NCBI GenBank assembly: GCA_964407855.1
Contig: CAYOXI010000021.1
Span: 1 to 35,810 of the forward strand
Direction of reading: 5' to 3'
DNA length: 35,810 bases
Source: SHZI01 sp964407855
GTDB taxonomy: Bacteria; Pseudomonadota; Gammaproteobacteria; Steroidobacterales; GCA-2729495
Position numbers and translations under genes: made by a program. The stretch's first letter is position 1. Each line of letters opens with the position of its first letter. The notes under the pieces are model-generated. The model was not told where the DNA came from, made no database searches, and was given only the letters and a program-made list of their open reading frames with translations. This document shows positions 1-8,394 of the stretch, one piece after another.

Positions 1-279
1 GTGCAGGTTCCGCGCCCGCGCGTAGTAGCCCAGGCCCGACCAGCGATGCAGCACGTCGTCGGGGGCGGCAGCGGCGAGTGCCGTGACGGTGGGAAATGCC
101 GCGATGAAAGCGTCGTAGTAGCGGAACACCGTCGCCACCTGGGTCTGCTGGAGCATGATCTCCGAGACCCATACCCGGTACGGCGTGGGATCCTGCTGCC
201 AGGGCAGGTCCTTGCGGCCATGGCTATCCCACCAGGCGAGCAGCGCGGGCGCGAGTGACAGGCTGAAGTCCCGGTCCAT
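1..279 (-). CDS. mutY: MutY, A/G-specific adenine DNA glycosylase (N-terminal part only)
   Basis: Base-excision-repair glycosylase that removes adenine mispaired with 8-oxoguanine. The reading frame starts at ATG 279 and runs off the left edge, leaving 93 residues. The visible protein has the typical MutY opening: a WWDSHGRKDLPWQ segment, then TPYRVWVSEIMLQQTQVATV with the catalytic Glu of the SEIMLQQT motif, and a WSGLGYYARARNL segment. The helix-hairpin-helix, iron-sulfur cluster and C-terminal domains lie outside the window. It is the last visible gene of a minus-strand run after the asmA-like gene and the EAL gene. AsmA and MutY are neighbours in many Gammaproteobacteria, so the EAL gene looks inserted between them. 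The start is chosen by family alignment; the frame stays open further upstream. Confidence 0.93.
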   Translation of the reverse strand, partial: MDRDFSLSLAPALLAWWDSHGRKDLPWQQDPTPYRVWVSEIMLQQTQVATVFRYYDAFIAAFPTVTALAAAAPDDVLHRWSGLGYYARARNLH

Positions 280-355
280 GCCGGCCAGCGTAGCAAGGGC
301 CGGGGCAGCAAGCGCAAGCCAAATCAGGGCAGGCTGGTTCGCCTGGCCCCGGCAG

Positions 356-1945
356 TCAGACGGCCAGCGCCGACCTCGGCAGCCGCTCGCCACGGACGGG
401 CTCGACGCCCAGCCACAGGGGTACGTCCAGCGCGCCCATCGGCCGGGCAAACAGGAAGCCCTGGCCCTCCTCGCAGCCGTATTCCACCAGGGTCTGCCGC
501 TCGCTCTCGGTCTCGATGCCTTCGGCAAGCGTCTGCAGCGTGAGGTTGCGCCCCATGTCGATGATGGTCCGGCAGATCGCCTGACCGCGGGGATCCTGAT
601 GCAGCGCAGTCACGAAGGAGCGGTCGATCTTCAGGCGGTCAATGGGCAGCAGCTGCAGGTAGCTCAGTGATGAGTAGCCCATGCCGAAGTCATCGATGGC
701 AATGCTGACGCCCACTTCCTTGAGACTGCGCAGGATCCGCAGCGCCACCTCCGGATCGCGGGCCATCACGCTCTCGGTGATCTCGAGCTCCAGCCGGCTG
801 GCCGGCAGGCCGGATTCCCGCAGCGCCTGTTCCACCACCTTCCAGAGGCGGCGGTGACTGAACTGACGGATGGAGAGGTTCACGGACATGCGCAGGTCGG
901 CCACTCCCTCGTCCCGCCAAATCGCGGCCTGACGGCAGGCCCGGGCCAGGACCCATTCGCCGAGTGGCTGGACGATCCCCGACTCTTCCGCCAGCGGGAT
1001 GAAGCGGCTGGGCGGTATCGGACCCAGCGTCGGATGGGTCCAGCGGACAAGACTCTCCATGCCGGTCGGCTCACCATCGACCAGCCGCACCTGGGGCTGG
1101 TAGTTGAGTTCCAGGTCGCCGTTCTCGACCGCGCGTCGCAGGTCGTTCTCCAGGCGAAAGCGCTCGTAGGCGGCCCGGGTGAGGCGCACGGTGTAGCGGT
1201 GTACATGCCAGCCGCCCTGCTCCTTCGCCCGGTTCATGGCGGTCGTGGCGGCAGCAATCAGTTCCCGCGGGCTCTTCGCGTCCTCGGGGAAGCGGCTGAT
1301 GCCGACGCTGGCTTTAGGGCGCAACTCGGTGCCACCGATCAGGATCGGCTCGGCGATGGCCTTCAGTACGGCCCGGCTCAGGACATTGGGCCGCTCCCGG
1401 TCGCCGGAGCCATCGAGAATGGCGACAAAGGAGCTGCCCTCGTGGCGGGCGAGCAGGTCGCCGGGGGCCAGCGTCTGGCGCAGCCGCTGGGCAATGCTGG
1501 TGAGCACCTGGTCCCCGGCCACCGGACCCAGGCTCTCGTTCACGTCGCGCAGGCCGTCGACATGAATGGCGAGTACGGCCACCCCGCTCTCGTGTTCCTC
1601 CGCAGTGCGGAGCGCCAGGCTGATCTGGGAGGTAAGCAGCGCGGAATTGGGCAGGCCCGTGAGCGCGTCGTAGCGCACCAGATCCTCCAGCTCACCGGAG
1701 CGCACGGCGAGATCCAGGATGCGGTAGCTGAGCCAGAAGAAGCCGAGGCCGGTCAGGGCGACAAAGGCCCAGCCCTTCAGGTTCTGGAGGGTCAGCACAT
1801 GGGAGGGATCCGCGGCGAGCCGGTCCACCAGGCTGTCCGAGATCGCGATCCACAGGAATCCGGCTAGGACGTACACCGCCGTGATCAGCAGTGCACCGCG
1901 CAGGGCGGTCTGGGAGGCGGTAATCCAGCGGGGAAGGGCAGCCAT
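356..1945 (-). CDS. Membrane-anchored EAL protein with degenerate GGDEF domain (probable c-di-GMP phosphodiesterase)
   Basis: 529 residues. Two predicted transmembrane helices (about 16-36 and 58-77) enclose a short periplasmic loop. A GGDEF-type domain follows (about 90-250) and then an EAL domain (about 265-510). The GGDEF signature is replaced by EGSSF (169-173), so cyclase activity is not expected. The EAL domain keeps its key acidic residues: ESL at 297-299, the EIT of LELEIT, DDFG at 418-421 and EGIE at 475-478. It is therefore probably an active phosphodiesterase, with the GGDEF domain possibly a GTP sensor. It lies 70 bases downstream of the asmA-like gene and upstream of mutY on the same strand. 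No good ribosome binding site is seen before ATG 1945. Catalytic status is inferred from motifs only. Confidence 0.9.
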   Translation of the reverse strand: MAALPRWITASQTALRGALLITAVYVLAGFLWIAISDSLVDRLAADPSHVLTLQNLKGWAFVALTGLGFFWLSYRILDLAVRSGELEDLVRYDALTGLPNSALLTSQISLALRTAEEHESGVAVLAIHVDGLRDVNESLGPVAGDQVLTSIAQRLRQTLAPGDLLARHEGSSFVAILDGSGDRERPNVLSRAVLKAIAEPILIGGTELRPKASVGISRFPEDAKSPRELIAAATTAMNRAKEQGGWHVHRYTVRLTRAAYERFRLENDLRRAVENGDLELNYQPQVRLVDGEPTGMESLVRWTHPTLGPIPPSRFIPLAEESGIVQPLGEWVLARACRQAAIWRDEGVADLRMSVNLSIRQFSHRRLWKVVEQALRESGLPASRLELEITESVMARDPEVALRILRSLKEVGVSIAIDDFGMGYSSLSYLQLLPIDRLKIDRSFVTALHQDPRGQAICRTIIDMGRNLTLQTLAEGIETESERQTLVEYGCEEGQGFLFARPMGALDVPLWLGVEPVRGERLPRSALAV

Positions 1946-2015
1946 GGGCGCAGTACCGCACCGTTGAGAGCGGGAATTCTGGTCTACCGCCCAGCCGCCT
2001 ACGCCGATGCAGTTC

Positions 2016-4385
2016 TCAGTCCGGCGCGTCGGGCTTCAGCAGCCGGTCGAGCGCGCGCCTGAGGCGGTCCTCTGGTTGTTCTTCGGGTGCTGCCGCCGGT
2101 GCGACCGGCTCGCCGTCGACGCCGGTGCCGTCGGTCGGTGGCGCAGTACCGGGCGCGGGTGCGGCCGGCGTGCCCAGGCCGAGGCGGTCCAGCAGTCGTC
2201 CGCCCTTCTTCTGCAGCGTCTCCTGGAGTGCATCCCGGAGTTCGTCCTTGACGGCACCGCGCACCATCCTGCTGAAATCCACCCGTACCTTCGGGGATTC
2301 CACCGGACCGCTGACGGTGAGGGGAATTCGGGCATTCACCAGGCCCGCGAGGCTGGTGTCGTCGCCGAAGACCGGCTCCTCGTAAACCAGCGCCGTGAGC
2401 TTGCTGTCCAGGGTCTTGGCGAAGACGTCCACCGTCGCGCCGCCGGAGATCCGCAGAAAGGGAATCTCGACGAGCAGCCGGTCGGTGGTGAGCAGGCCGC
2501 CGCTCAGCTTGCCAGTGAGCTCCAGCGCATTGATCGCCGTCTGCTCCGGGCCCTCCCGTGCCGGGGCGGGCTGCCGCTGTACCACCGCCCAGCCCTTGCG
2601 GATCTCATGCCAGACATCCATGCCGCGGTAGAGGCCGTCGGTGAGGGACACGGCGAGACTGCCGGCCAGGTTTTCCAGCAGCGCATCGCTGGTTTTGCCG
2701 GTACCGGTGCCCTCCAGGTTCAGCGTCATCGTGCCGGCCAGGTTGTTCACGTCGGCAAAATCCGCCAGCAGGGGCCCGAGCGCGACGCCGGTGATGGTCT
2801 GGTTGAGGGTCAGCCGGGGCTCGGCGCCACTGGCATCCAGGCGGAGGCGACCCTGGAGCTCCCCGCCATAGAGTTTCGCGGTCAGCGGGGCAAGGTTGAG
2901 GCGGCCGCCGGCGGCCTCGGTAGTCACAGCTACATCAGTCAGCTTCAGTCCGTCGTAGGTGAGGCGGCCGATCCGGGCCCTGCCTTCGAGGTTCAGGCCG
3001 CGAAGCGTCTCAGTGGGCAGGGGCTCGGCCGGCGCCGCCGAGCCAGTGGTGCCGGGAGCAGAATCGGCGTCGGGTGCCAGATAGCGATCGAGATCGAGCT
3101 GGTCGATGGCGAGGTCGAAGCGGGTGCGGGGTGTCCTGCCGCTCCCTGCCGGCAGCAGCTCGCGGGACAGGCTGCCGGTGATGCGGCTGTCATCGAGCTT
3201 GAGGTCGAGCCTGTCCACGCCGGCAGCGGATTCCCGCAGGAACCAGTCACCGCGGGCTTCCAGCGTGCGCAGTACCTGCGGGTCGGCGGTGTCGGGGATG
3301 TCTTCCTTCAGTCTCGCCAGCACATCCCGGGGCGAAACGGCTGGTACCCGGACCGTGCCCTGCAGCGCGTTCTGCGCCCCGAACTGGCCGCCGCCAGTGA
3401 GTTGCAGCGGTACGCCGGCCACCCCGGCATCGGCGCTGAAACTCACGACCGTGCCGGCTGCCGCATCCACGTCGTAGCGCAGTTCGGTCAGGCTCGCATC
3501 GATCGTCGCAGCACCACCCGGCAGGTCGGGGTCGCTCAACTCGAGGTCAGCTTGCAGCGTCGGGGCATGCAGTGTGGTCGGCTCGCCCAGCGTGAACTGC
3601 AGGGACGGTGTGGTCAGCTTGCCCTTCAGCCCATCAAGGCCCGCGAGTCCGCGGCCATCCAGGTCGGCGTCGAGGTTTTCCAGCCGGACGACGGTTGCGC
3701 CTTCGACCTCGCCCGGGACAACCCGGCTGCGCAGGCTGACCGCGGCGCTGCTGTTGTCCTCGAGGTCGGTGAATAGCAGCGAGGTGCTGAGGTCGAAAGG
3801 CTCGCGTCCCCGGAGCTGGCCGGTGGTGAGCTCCAGGTTCTCGACGCTGTAACGGCTGCCGCTGCGCTCATCGGCGTAGCTGATCCAGCCATCGCTGATG
3901 CGCAGTCCCGCCACCGAGAAATCAGCGAGGCCCGGCTCGCCTGCCGCGGCATCGCCCGGCGGCTGCGCTGCCGGAGTGTCAAAAGTCCAGTTGTCCCGCC
4001 CGTCGGCTGCGACCTGCAGCCTCGCCTCCAGCCCGTCGATACTCACGGTACCCACCTGCAGCTCGCGCTTCGTCAGCAGGGGCCACAGGCGCAGCGCGAG
4101 ACGCGCGGACGCAAGCCGTATGAAGGGCTCACCCTCGAAGCCGGCCGGATTGCCGAGGGTGGCGCGCTCCACCTCCAGCGCGCAGCAGGGGAACAGGTCG
4201 AGGCCCAGCTTGCCTTCGATGCTCAGCTCGCGGCCGGTCTGCCGCTGGACGTTTTCCACGACCAGATCCCGGTAGTCGTCGGGCTTCACGAGCACGAAGA
4301 CCATGACCGCCACTGCCACGACCAGCACGAGCAGGCCCGCGAGGACAGCGAGCAGGATTTTGAACAGCGGTTTCACCGGCAGCAT
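2016..4385 (-). CDS. asmA: AsmA family protein
   Basis: 789 residues from ATG 4385; a TTG at 4412 would add nine. An N-terminal transmembrane anchor (about 8-33) precedes a typical AsmA start, with VKPDDYRDLV and the GRELSIEGKLGLDLFP segment. A long beta-rich periplasmic domain follows, then a C-terminal part with the LTVSGPVESPKVRVDF segment usual for AsmA. The family forms inner-membrane-anchored bridge-like proteins linked to outer-membrane phospholipid or protein homeostasis. The last 60 residues are rich in Pro, Ala and Glu and look disordered. Neither start has a convincing Shine-Dalgarno sequence. It is first in the minus-strand run toward mutY, a conserved pairing. The gene symbol refers to the family; it could be one of several AsmA paralogues. 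Confidence 0.88.
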   Translation of the reverse strand: MLPVKPLFKILLAVLAGLLVLVVAVAVMVFVLVKPDDYRDLVVENVQRQTGRELSIEGKLGLDLFPCCALEVERATLGNPAGFEGEPFIRLASARLALRLWPLLTKRELQVGTVSIDGLEARLQVAADGRDNWTFDTPAAQPPGDAAAGEPGLADFSVAGLRISDGWISYADERSGSRYSVENLELTTGQLRGREPFDLSTSLLFTDLEDNSSAAVSLRSRVVPGEVEGATVVRLENLDADLDGRGLAGLDGLKGKLTTPSLQFTLGEPTTLHAPTLQADLELSDPDLPGGAATIDASLTELRYDVDAAAGTVVSFSADAGVAGVPLQLTGGGQFGAQNALQGTVRVPAVSPRDVLARLKEDIPDTADPQVLRTLEARGDWFLRESAAGVDRLDLKLDDSRITGSLSRELLPAGSGRTPRTRFDLAIDQLDLDRYLAPDADSAPGTTGSAAPAEPLPTETLRGLNLEGRARIGRLTYDGLKLTDVAVTTEAAGGRLNLAPLTAKLYGGELQGRLRLDASGAEPRLTLNQTITGVALGPLLADFADVNNLAGTMTLNLEGTGTGKTSDALLENLAGSLAVSLTDGLYRGMDVWHEIRKGWAVVQRQPAPAREGPEQTAINALELTGKLSGGLLTTDRLLVEIPFLRISGGATVDVFAKTLDSKLTALVYEEPVFGDDTSLAGLVNARIPLTVSGPVESPKVRVDFSRMVRGAVKDELRDALQETLQKKGGRLLDRLGLGTPAAPAPGTAPPTDGTGVDGEPVAPAAAPEEQPEDRLRRALDRLLKPDAPD

Positions 4386-4510
4386 TACAGCACCGGTTGC
4401 GGCGAACACCAACGTCTGTCAACAGCAGCGCGGGGTCCGCGCAGGCTGTCTGTGACCCGCCTCGTACTGCAGGCTGCCAGACCTTCGCCCGGAACTGTGC
4501 GCGGCACCCC

Positions 4511-4594
4511 GACCTGAGGGGGCCTTATGTGAACCCCTTCTCAGGGCTGTGCCGCCGTGCGCCCTTAGATTAAGGGTTCGTTGTCCCCTGGGGT
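4511..4594. promoter_or_regulatory. Dyad-rich region between the asmA-like gene and the GGDEF-EAL gene
   Basis: The divergent gap holds three inverted repeats. CCTGAG-GGGG (4513-4522) pairs with CCCC-tt-CTCAGG (4534-4545). CCCTTA-GAT-TAAGGG (4562-4576) is a perfect dyad with a 3-base centre. CCCC-T-GGGG lies at 4585-4593. In addition, GCAGGCTG is repeated directly at 4441-4448 and 4469-4476. These could be an operator or a structured leader of the downstream signalling cassette. I do not see the conserved core of a known c-di-GMP riboswitch. The dyads are visible in the sequence; their function is inference. Confidence 0.4.
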
Positions 4595-4623
4595 GAGGGG
4601 CGTTGGGCGTGGGGCGCGAAGCA

Positions 4624-6348
4624 ATGCGACTGCTGGTAGTTGAAGACAATCCCGCCGACGTGGATTTCCTGGCGGCCTCGCTGCGTCGCCAGCGGGCCGG
4701 GGATGTCGAGATTGTCAACGCCCCGACCCTGGCCGCTGCCACCCGTCACCTGACGGTTGATCACTTCGACGTGGTGCTGCTGGACCTGCACCTCCCCGAT
4801 GCAACGGGCCTCCAGTGCGTGGACGCGATCATGGCGGTCAACGCCGAGGTACCCATCGTGGTACTGAGCGGCCAGAACGACGAGGACTACGCCGTCAGCA
4901 TCCTGAACAAGGGGGCACAGGACTACCTGGTGAAGTGGGAGGGCCAGGGCCGCACCATACTGCGCTCCATCCGTTATGCCATCGAGCGCAAGCGCTCGGA
5001 GCTGCGCCTCAACTACCTGGCCCAGTTCGACCCCCTGACCGGCATTCCGAACCGCCAGTTCTTCAACGACCAGCTCAAACGGGCCACTGCGCGGGCGCGC
5101 CGGGAGAACCGGAAGGTCTCCCTGCTGTTCCTGGACCTGGACGAGTTCAAGGTGGTGAACGACACCCTGGGCCACGATGCCGGCGACGCCCTGCTGAAGG
5201 AGGTGGCGAGCCGGCTGCGCCGGGCCATCAGGACGGGGGATGTGGTAGCCCGCCTGGGTGGTGACGAGTTTGCGATCCTGCTGGAGGGGGTGTTGCACCC
5301 GCTGGACGTCGAGGCAACCGCCAACGGCCTGCTGGCTGTCATCTCCCAGCCTTATCACATCGCCGACCGGCAGGTCGCAGTGACCACCAGCATCGGCATC
5401 ACCATGTATCCGAATGACCACTCGGATACCCACATGATGATGAAGAACGCTGACATCGCGATGTACCGCGCCAAGGATGACGGCCGCAACAACTACAAGT
5501 TTTTCACCATCGGCATGCACACCGAGCTGATGGCCTACCACGAGCTGGAACGGGATCTGCGCGACGCGCTGCGTCTCGGGGAGTTTCACCTGGCCTACCA
5601 GCCCAAGGTGAACCTGCGCACCCGCCAGCTCCAGGGCCTGGAAGCGCTGCTGCGCTGGGAGAGCCCCACGCGCGGGCCCGTCCCGCCATCAGAGTTCATC
5701 CCGGTTGCCGAGGAAAGCGGACACATCATTCCGATCGGCTACTGGGTGCTGGAGGAAGTCTGCCGCACGCTGCGCTGCTGGGCGGACCGTGGCATGCGCT
5801 GCGTGCCGGTCTCGGTAAACGTCTCCGCCCGGCAGTTCCAGCAGGCCGACTTCCACAAGCGGGTGGCGGAGCTGCTGGCCAGCTACCAGATATCGCCGGC
5901 GCTTATCGAGGTGGAGCTCACCGAAGGCCTGGTCATGGAGGATACCGACGCGGCGCAGGCCGAGCTCGTGCGCCTCAAAGACATCGGGCTGCGCATTTCG
6001 ATCGACGATTTCGGTACGGGCTACTCCTGCCTGAGCTATCTCCGCCGCTTCCCGATCGACGTTCTGAAGATCGACCGGTCCTTCGTGGAGGAGATCGGCC
6101 GTCATCAGGGCGGCGAGAAGATCATCGAGGCGATCATCTCCCTGGCCCGGAGCCTGGGGCTTGACACCGTTGCCGAGGGGGTCGAGCGCACCGAGCAGCT
6201 GGATTTCCTGATGGACCACGGCTGTGAGGTTGCCCAGGGCTACCTGTTCGGCAAACCGATGGAGCTGGCCCATATCGAACCCCTGCTGGCTGAACTGGAT
6301 GTGCTCGAGGCAACGGGCGCCCGCCGGGCCGTGGCCGGTGCCTCATGA
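4624..6348 (+). CDS. REC-GGDEF-EAL response regulator (bifunctional c-di-GMP enzyme)
   Basis: 574 residues from ATG 4624. The receiver domain (about 1-120) has the acidic pocket VVEDN and phosphoacceptor Asp54 in VLLDLHLPD. The GGDEF domain (about 130-295) carries an intact GGDEF at 212-216 and an inhibitory-site RTGD at 203-206. The EAL domain (about 305-560) keeps EAL at 340-342, ELTEG, DDFGTGYS at 461-468 and EGVE at 518-521. Both synthesis and hydrolysis of c-di-GMP are therefore possible, presumably switched by phosphorylation. The upstream in-frame GTG 4609 and TTG 4603 are alternative starts. The ATG fits the start of the receiver fold and has GGGG about 10 bases upstream. The stop codon overlaps the start of the next gene (ATGA), indicating translational coupling to the kinase. 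Confidence 0.93.
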   Translation: MRLLVVEDNPADVDFLAASLRRQRAGDVEIVNAPTLAAATRHLTVDHFDVVLLDLHLPDATGLQCVDAIMAVNAEVPIVVLSGQNDEDYAVSILNKGAQDYLVKWEGQGRTILRSIRYAIERKRSELRLNYLAQFDPLTGIPNRQFFNDQLKRATARARRENRKVSLLFLDLDEFKVVNDTLGHDAGDALLKEVASRLRRAIRTGDVVARLGGDEFAILLEGVLHPLDVEATANGLLAVISQPYHIADRQVAVTTSIGITMYPNDHSDTHMMMKNADIAMYRAKDDGRNNYKFFTIGMHTELMAYHELERDLRDALRLGEFHLAYQPKVNLRTRQLQGLEALLRWESPTRGPVPPSEFIPVAEESGHIIPIGYWVLEEVCRTLRCWADRGMRCVPVSVNVSARQFQQADFHKRVAELLASYQISPALIEVELTEGLVMEDTDAAQAELVRLKDIGLRISIDDFGTGYSCLSYLRRFPIDVLKIDRSFVEEIGRHQGGEKIIEAIISLARSLGLDTVAEGVERTEQLDFLMDHGCEVAQGYLFGKPMELAHIEPLLAELDVLEATGARRAVAGAS

Positions 6349-7892
6349 GTGGCGCCAGCGCCGGGCCCGGGCTGAGTCTTCAGCTGCAGCGTACGCTCGC
6401 CGCCAGTGGCGTGGGCCTCTACACCTTTGATGCCGCGACCCGGGCCTTCGAGCTCGACAGCACCTGCCAGGCGATCTTCGACCTGGACGCCGATCAGGTG
6501 CTGTCTACGGACACCATGGTCACGCGCATCCACCCCGACGACCTGGACCGCTACTGGGCGGCAGCGGCCGAGAGCATGCGCACCGGGGCCTTCGCCTGCG
6601 ACTACCGTGTGCGGCACCGCGATGGCTCCGTGCGCTTCGTCAGCGGTCGGGGCCATCTGTTACCAGGCCCCCCAGGTGCCCCGCCGAAGGTCCAGGGCCT
6701 GTGCATTGACGTCACCGCACAGCGCCAGCTGGAAGCGGACCTGCGCGCGACCGAGGACCGGATGCAGCACCTGGCCGACGGCGTACCGGGCCTTTTTGCC
6801 TACGTGGATCGCGACTACCGCCTGCGCTTCATGAGCGCCCAGTACGACCAGTGGTTTGGCTCCAGCCGGGCACGGCATCTCAACAGCTGCATGAGCGACG
6901 TTGTAGATGCAGCGACATGGGCCCGCCGGGAACCGCTTTACCTCCGCTGCCTGGCCGGCGAAACCATCAGCTACGAAGAGCAGCGTACCCTTATCAACGG
7001 CGAATCCCGCTACTACGCTGTCACCTACCAACCACACCGTGCGGCTGACGGCTCGGTCGCCGGTATCCTGTCGCTCGCCATCGACATCACGGCGCAGCGC
7101 CGGGCTCAGCAGGCTCTTGAGGAGAAGGGTGCCGAACTGGCCCGCTCCAACCAGGAACTCGAGCAGTTCGCCTATGTGGCCTCACACGACCTCAAGGCGC
7201 CGCTTCGGGCCATCGACATTCTGGTGGACTGGCTGCAGGAGGACCTCAACGACTACACCGGCGGCGAGGTCCGGCAGAACCTGGGCCTGCTGAAGCAGCG
7301 GACATCGCGACTGCACCGGCTGCTGGATGACCTGCTGGCCTATTCCCGCGCCGGCCGCAAGCCTGGCGAGATCGTGGAACTTGATACGAAGGTACTGGTC
7401 GAGGACCTGTTCATCCTGCTGTCACCGCCGGCCTCGATGCGCCTGGTGGCTGATGCGTCCCTGCCCGCGCTGCGCGCCCATCACGCGCCACTGGAGCAGG
7501 TGCTGCGCAACCTGATCAACAACGCCATCAAGCACCATCCGACGCAGCAGGGCCTGGTGAAGGTCTACGCGCAGGACAAGGGCGACGAGGTGCTGTTCGC
7601 CGTCGAGGATGACGGCAGCGGCATCCCGCCGGAGTTCGCTGAGCGGATCTTCCAGATGTTCCAGACCCTGAAACCGCGCGACGAGGTCGAGGGCAGTGGC
7701 ATGGGCCTGGCCATCGTGAAGCGCATCGTCGAGTGGCAGGGCGGACGGATCTGGCTGCACGGCGGGCCAGGGGGCGTTGGTACCGTTTTCAAGTTCACAT
7801 GGAAGAAGCTCGCCCGGGACGCCGGGAATCCGGGCAGGGACGAGGTGGAAGATGACCGAACCGAACTCAACCGTACACATCTTGCTGGCTGA
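6345..7892 (+). CDS. Cytoplasmic PAS-PAS sensor histidine kinase
   Basis: 515 residues with no transmembrane segment. Two PAS/PAC units are seen. The first (about 12-128) has the DYRVRHRDGSVRFV motif and ends in DVTAQRQ. The second (about 135-252) ends in DITAQRR. After a short coiled coil comes the dimerisation domain with phosphoacceptor His281 in YVASHDLKAPLRAI, the type common in phytochrome-like kinases. The ATPase domain has an N-box (NLINNAIKHH, 389-398), G1 EDDGSGIP and G2 GSGMGLAI. The gene overlaps the upstream REC-GGDEF-EAL gene by four bases. The downstream regulator starts inside its last 41 bases. This makes those two receivers the likely partners. The signal is unknown; no chromophore or haem ligand is evident in the PAS domains. 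Confidence 0.92.
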   Translation: MSGASAGPGLSLQLQRTLAASGVGLYTFDAATRAFELDSTCQAIFDLDADQVLSTDTMVTRIHPDDLDRYWAAAAESMRTGAFACDYRVRHRDGSVRFVSGRGHLLPGPPGAPPKVQGLCIDVTAQRQLEADLRATEDRMQHLADGVPGLFAYVDRDYRLRFMSAQYDQWFGSSRARHLNSCMSDVVDAATWARREPLYLRCLAGETISYEEQRTLINGESRYYAVTYQPHRAADGSVAGILSLAIDITAQRRAQQALEEKGAELARSNQELEQFAYVASHDLKAPLRAIDILVDWLQEDLNDYTGGEVRQNLGLLKQRTSRLHRLLDDLLAYSRAGRKPGEIVELDTKVLVEDLFILLSPPASMRLVADASLPALRAHHAPLEQVLRNLINNAIKHHPTQQGLVKVYAQDKGDEVLFAVEDDGSGIPPEFAERIFQMFQTLKPRDEVEGSGMGLAIVKRIVEWQGGRIWLHGGPGGVGTVFKFTWKKLARDAGNPGRDEVEDDRTELNRTHLAG

Positions 7893-8358
7893 GGACGACC
7901 GGATCGACGAGAAGGCCTTCCTGCGCGCGATCGGCAAGCTGCGCATCGGCAATCCGGTGACCGTGGCCCGCGACGGAGTCGAGGCCTGGGAGATCCTCAA
8001 GGGGACCGGCGGACGTCCGCCCCTGCCGAGACCCAACCTGCTGATCCTCGACATCAACATGCCCCGCATGACAGGGCTGGAACTGCTGGAGCGGATCCGT
8101 GGTGACGATGAACTGCATGACTCAATCGTCTTCATGCTGACCACCTCCAACGACGAGGCCGACAAGTGCGAGGCCTACAACCTGAATGTGGCCGGCTACA
8201 TGCTGAAATCCGACGTGGGGAACAGCTTCATGCACGCGGTAGAACTGGTGCAGAACTACTGGCGGGTGGTGGAATTCCCGCCGGCCGGCAGTGGCTCACC
8301 GGGCGGCGATGACCGGCGTGGCTATGTGCGGCATCCGGAGTCCCGGGGACTGCTCTGA
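7852..8358 (+). CDS. Single-domain response regulator, Rcp1/CheY type
   Basis: 168 residues forming one receiver domain with no output domain. It has the acidic pair in LLAEDD (13-16), phosphoacceptor Asp67 in LILDINMPRMTG, the Thr of MLTTSNDEAD and the conserved Lys of AGYMLKSD. The IDEKAFLRAI stretch and the long loop before the phospho-Asp are typical of Rcp1-type regulators paired with phytochrome-like kinases. ATG 7852 is preceded by GAGGTGGA (7842-7849) and lies 41 bases inside the kinase gene, so the two are co-translated. About 25 Gly/Pro/Arg-rich residues follow the receiver fold. It probably acts as a phosphate carrier or sink, or works by protein interaction; its target is unknown. 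Confidence 0.9.
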   Translation: MTEPNSTVHILLAEDDRIDEKAFLRAIGKLRIGNPVTVARDGVEAWEILKGTGGRPPLPRPNLLILDINMPRMTGLELLERIRGDDELHDSIVFMLTTSNDEADKCEAYNLNVAGYMLKSDVGNSFMHAVELVQNYWRVVEFPPAGSGSPGGDDRRGYVRHPESRGLL

Positions 8359-8364
8359 CTTGGG

Positions 8365-8384
8365 GCGCCGGCAGCTGCCGGCGC
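8365..8384. terminator. Perfect 20-bp palindrome between convergent genes, probable hairpin terminator
   Basis: GCGCCGGCAG is followed directly by its reverse complement, giving a G+C-rich dyad between the stop of the response regulator (8358) and the stop of the convergent small secreted protein (8395). The position suggests a bidirectional transcription stop. There is no T-run on either side, so it is not a classical intrinsic terminator. Confidence 0.45.
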
Positions 8385-8394
8385 GCACGCGAGG

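Noticed and set aside
2007..3776. 589-residue plus-strand frame opposite the asmA-like gene
   Set aside because: It is a shadow of a well-supported gene, with no start signal and no recognisable domain.
4413..4602. c-di-GMP riboswitch before the GGDEF-EAL gene
   Set aside because: The region has dyads but I do not find the conserved core expected for known c-di-GMP aptamers.
4570..5589. 339-residue minus-strand frame opposite the REC-GGDEF-EAL gene
   Set aside because: Shadow of strongly conserved receiver and GGDEF coding sequence.
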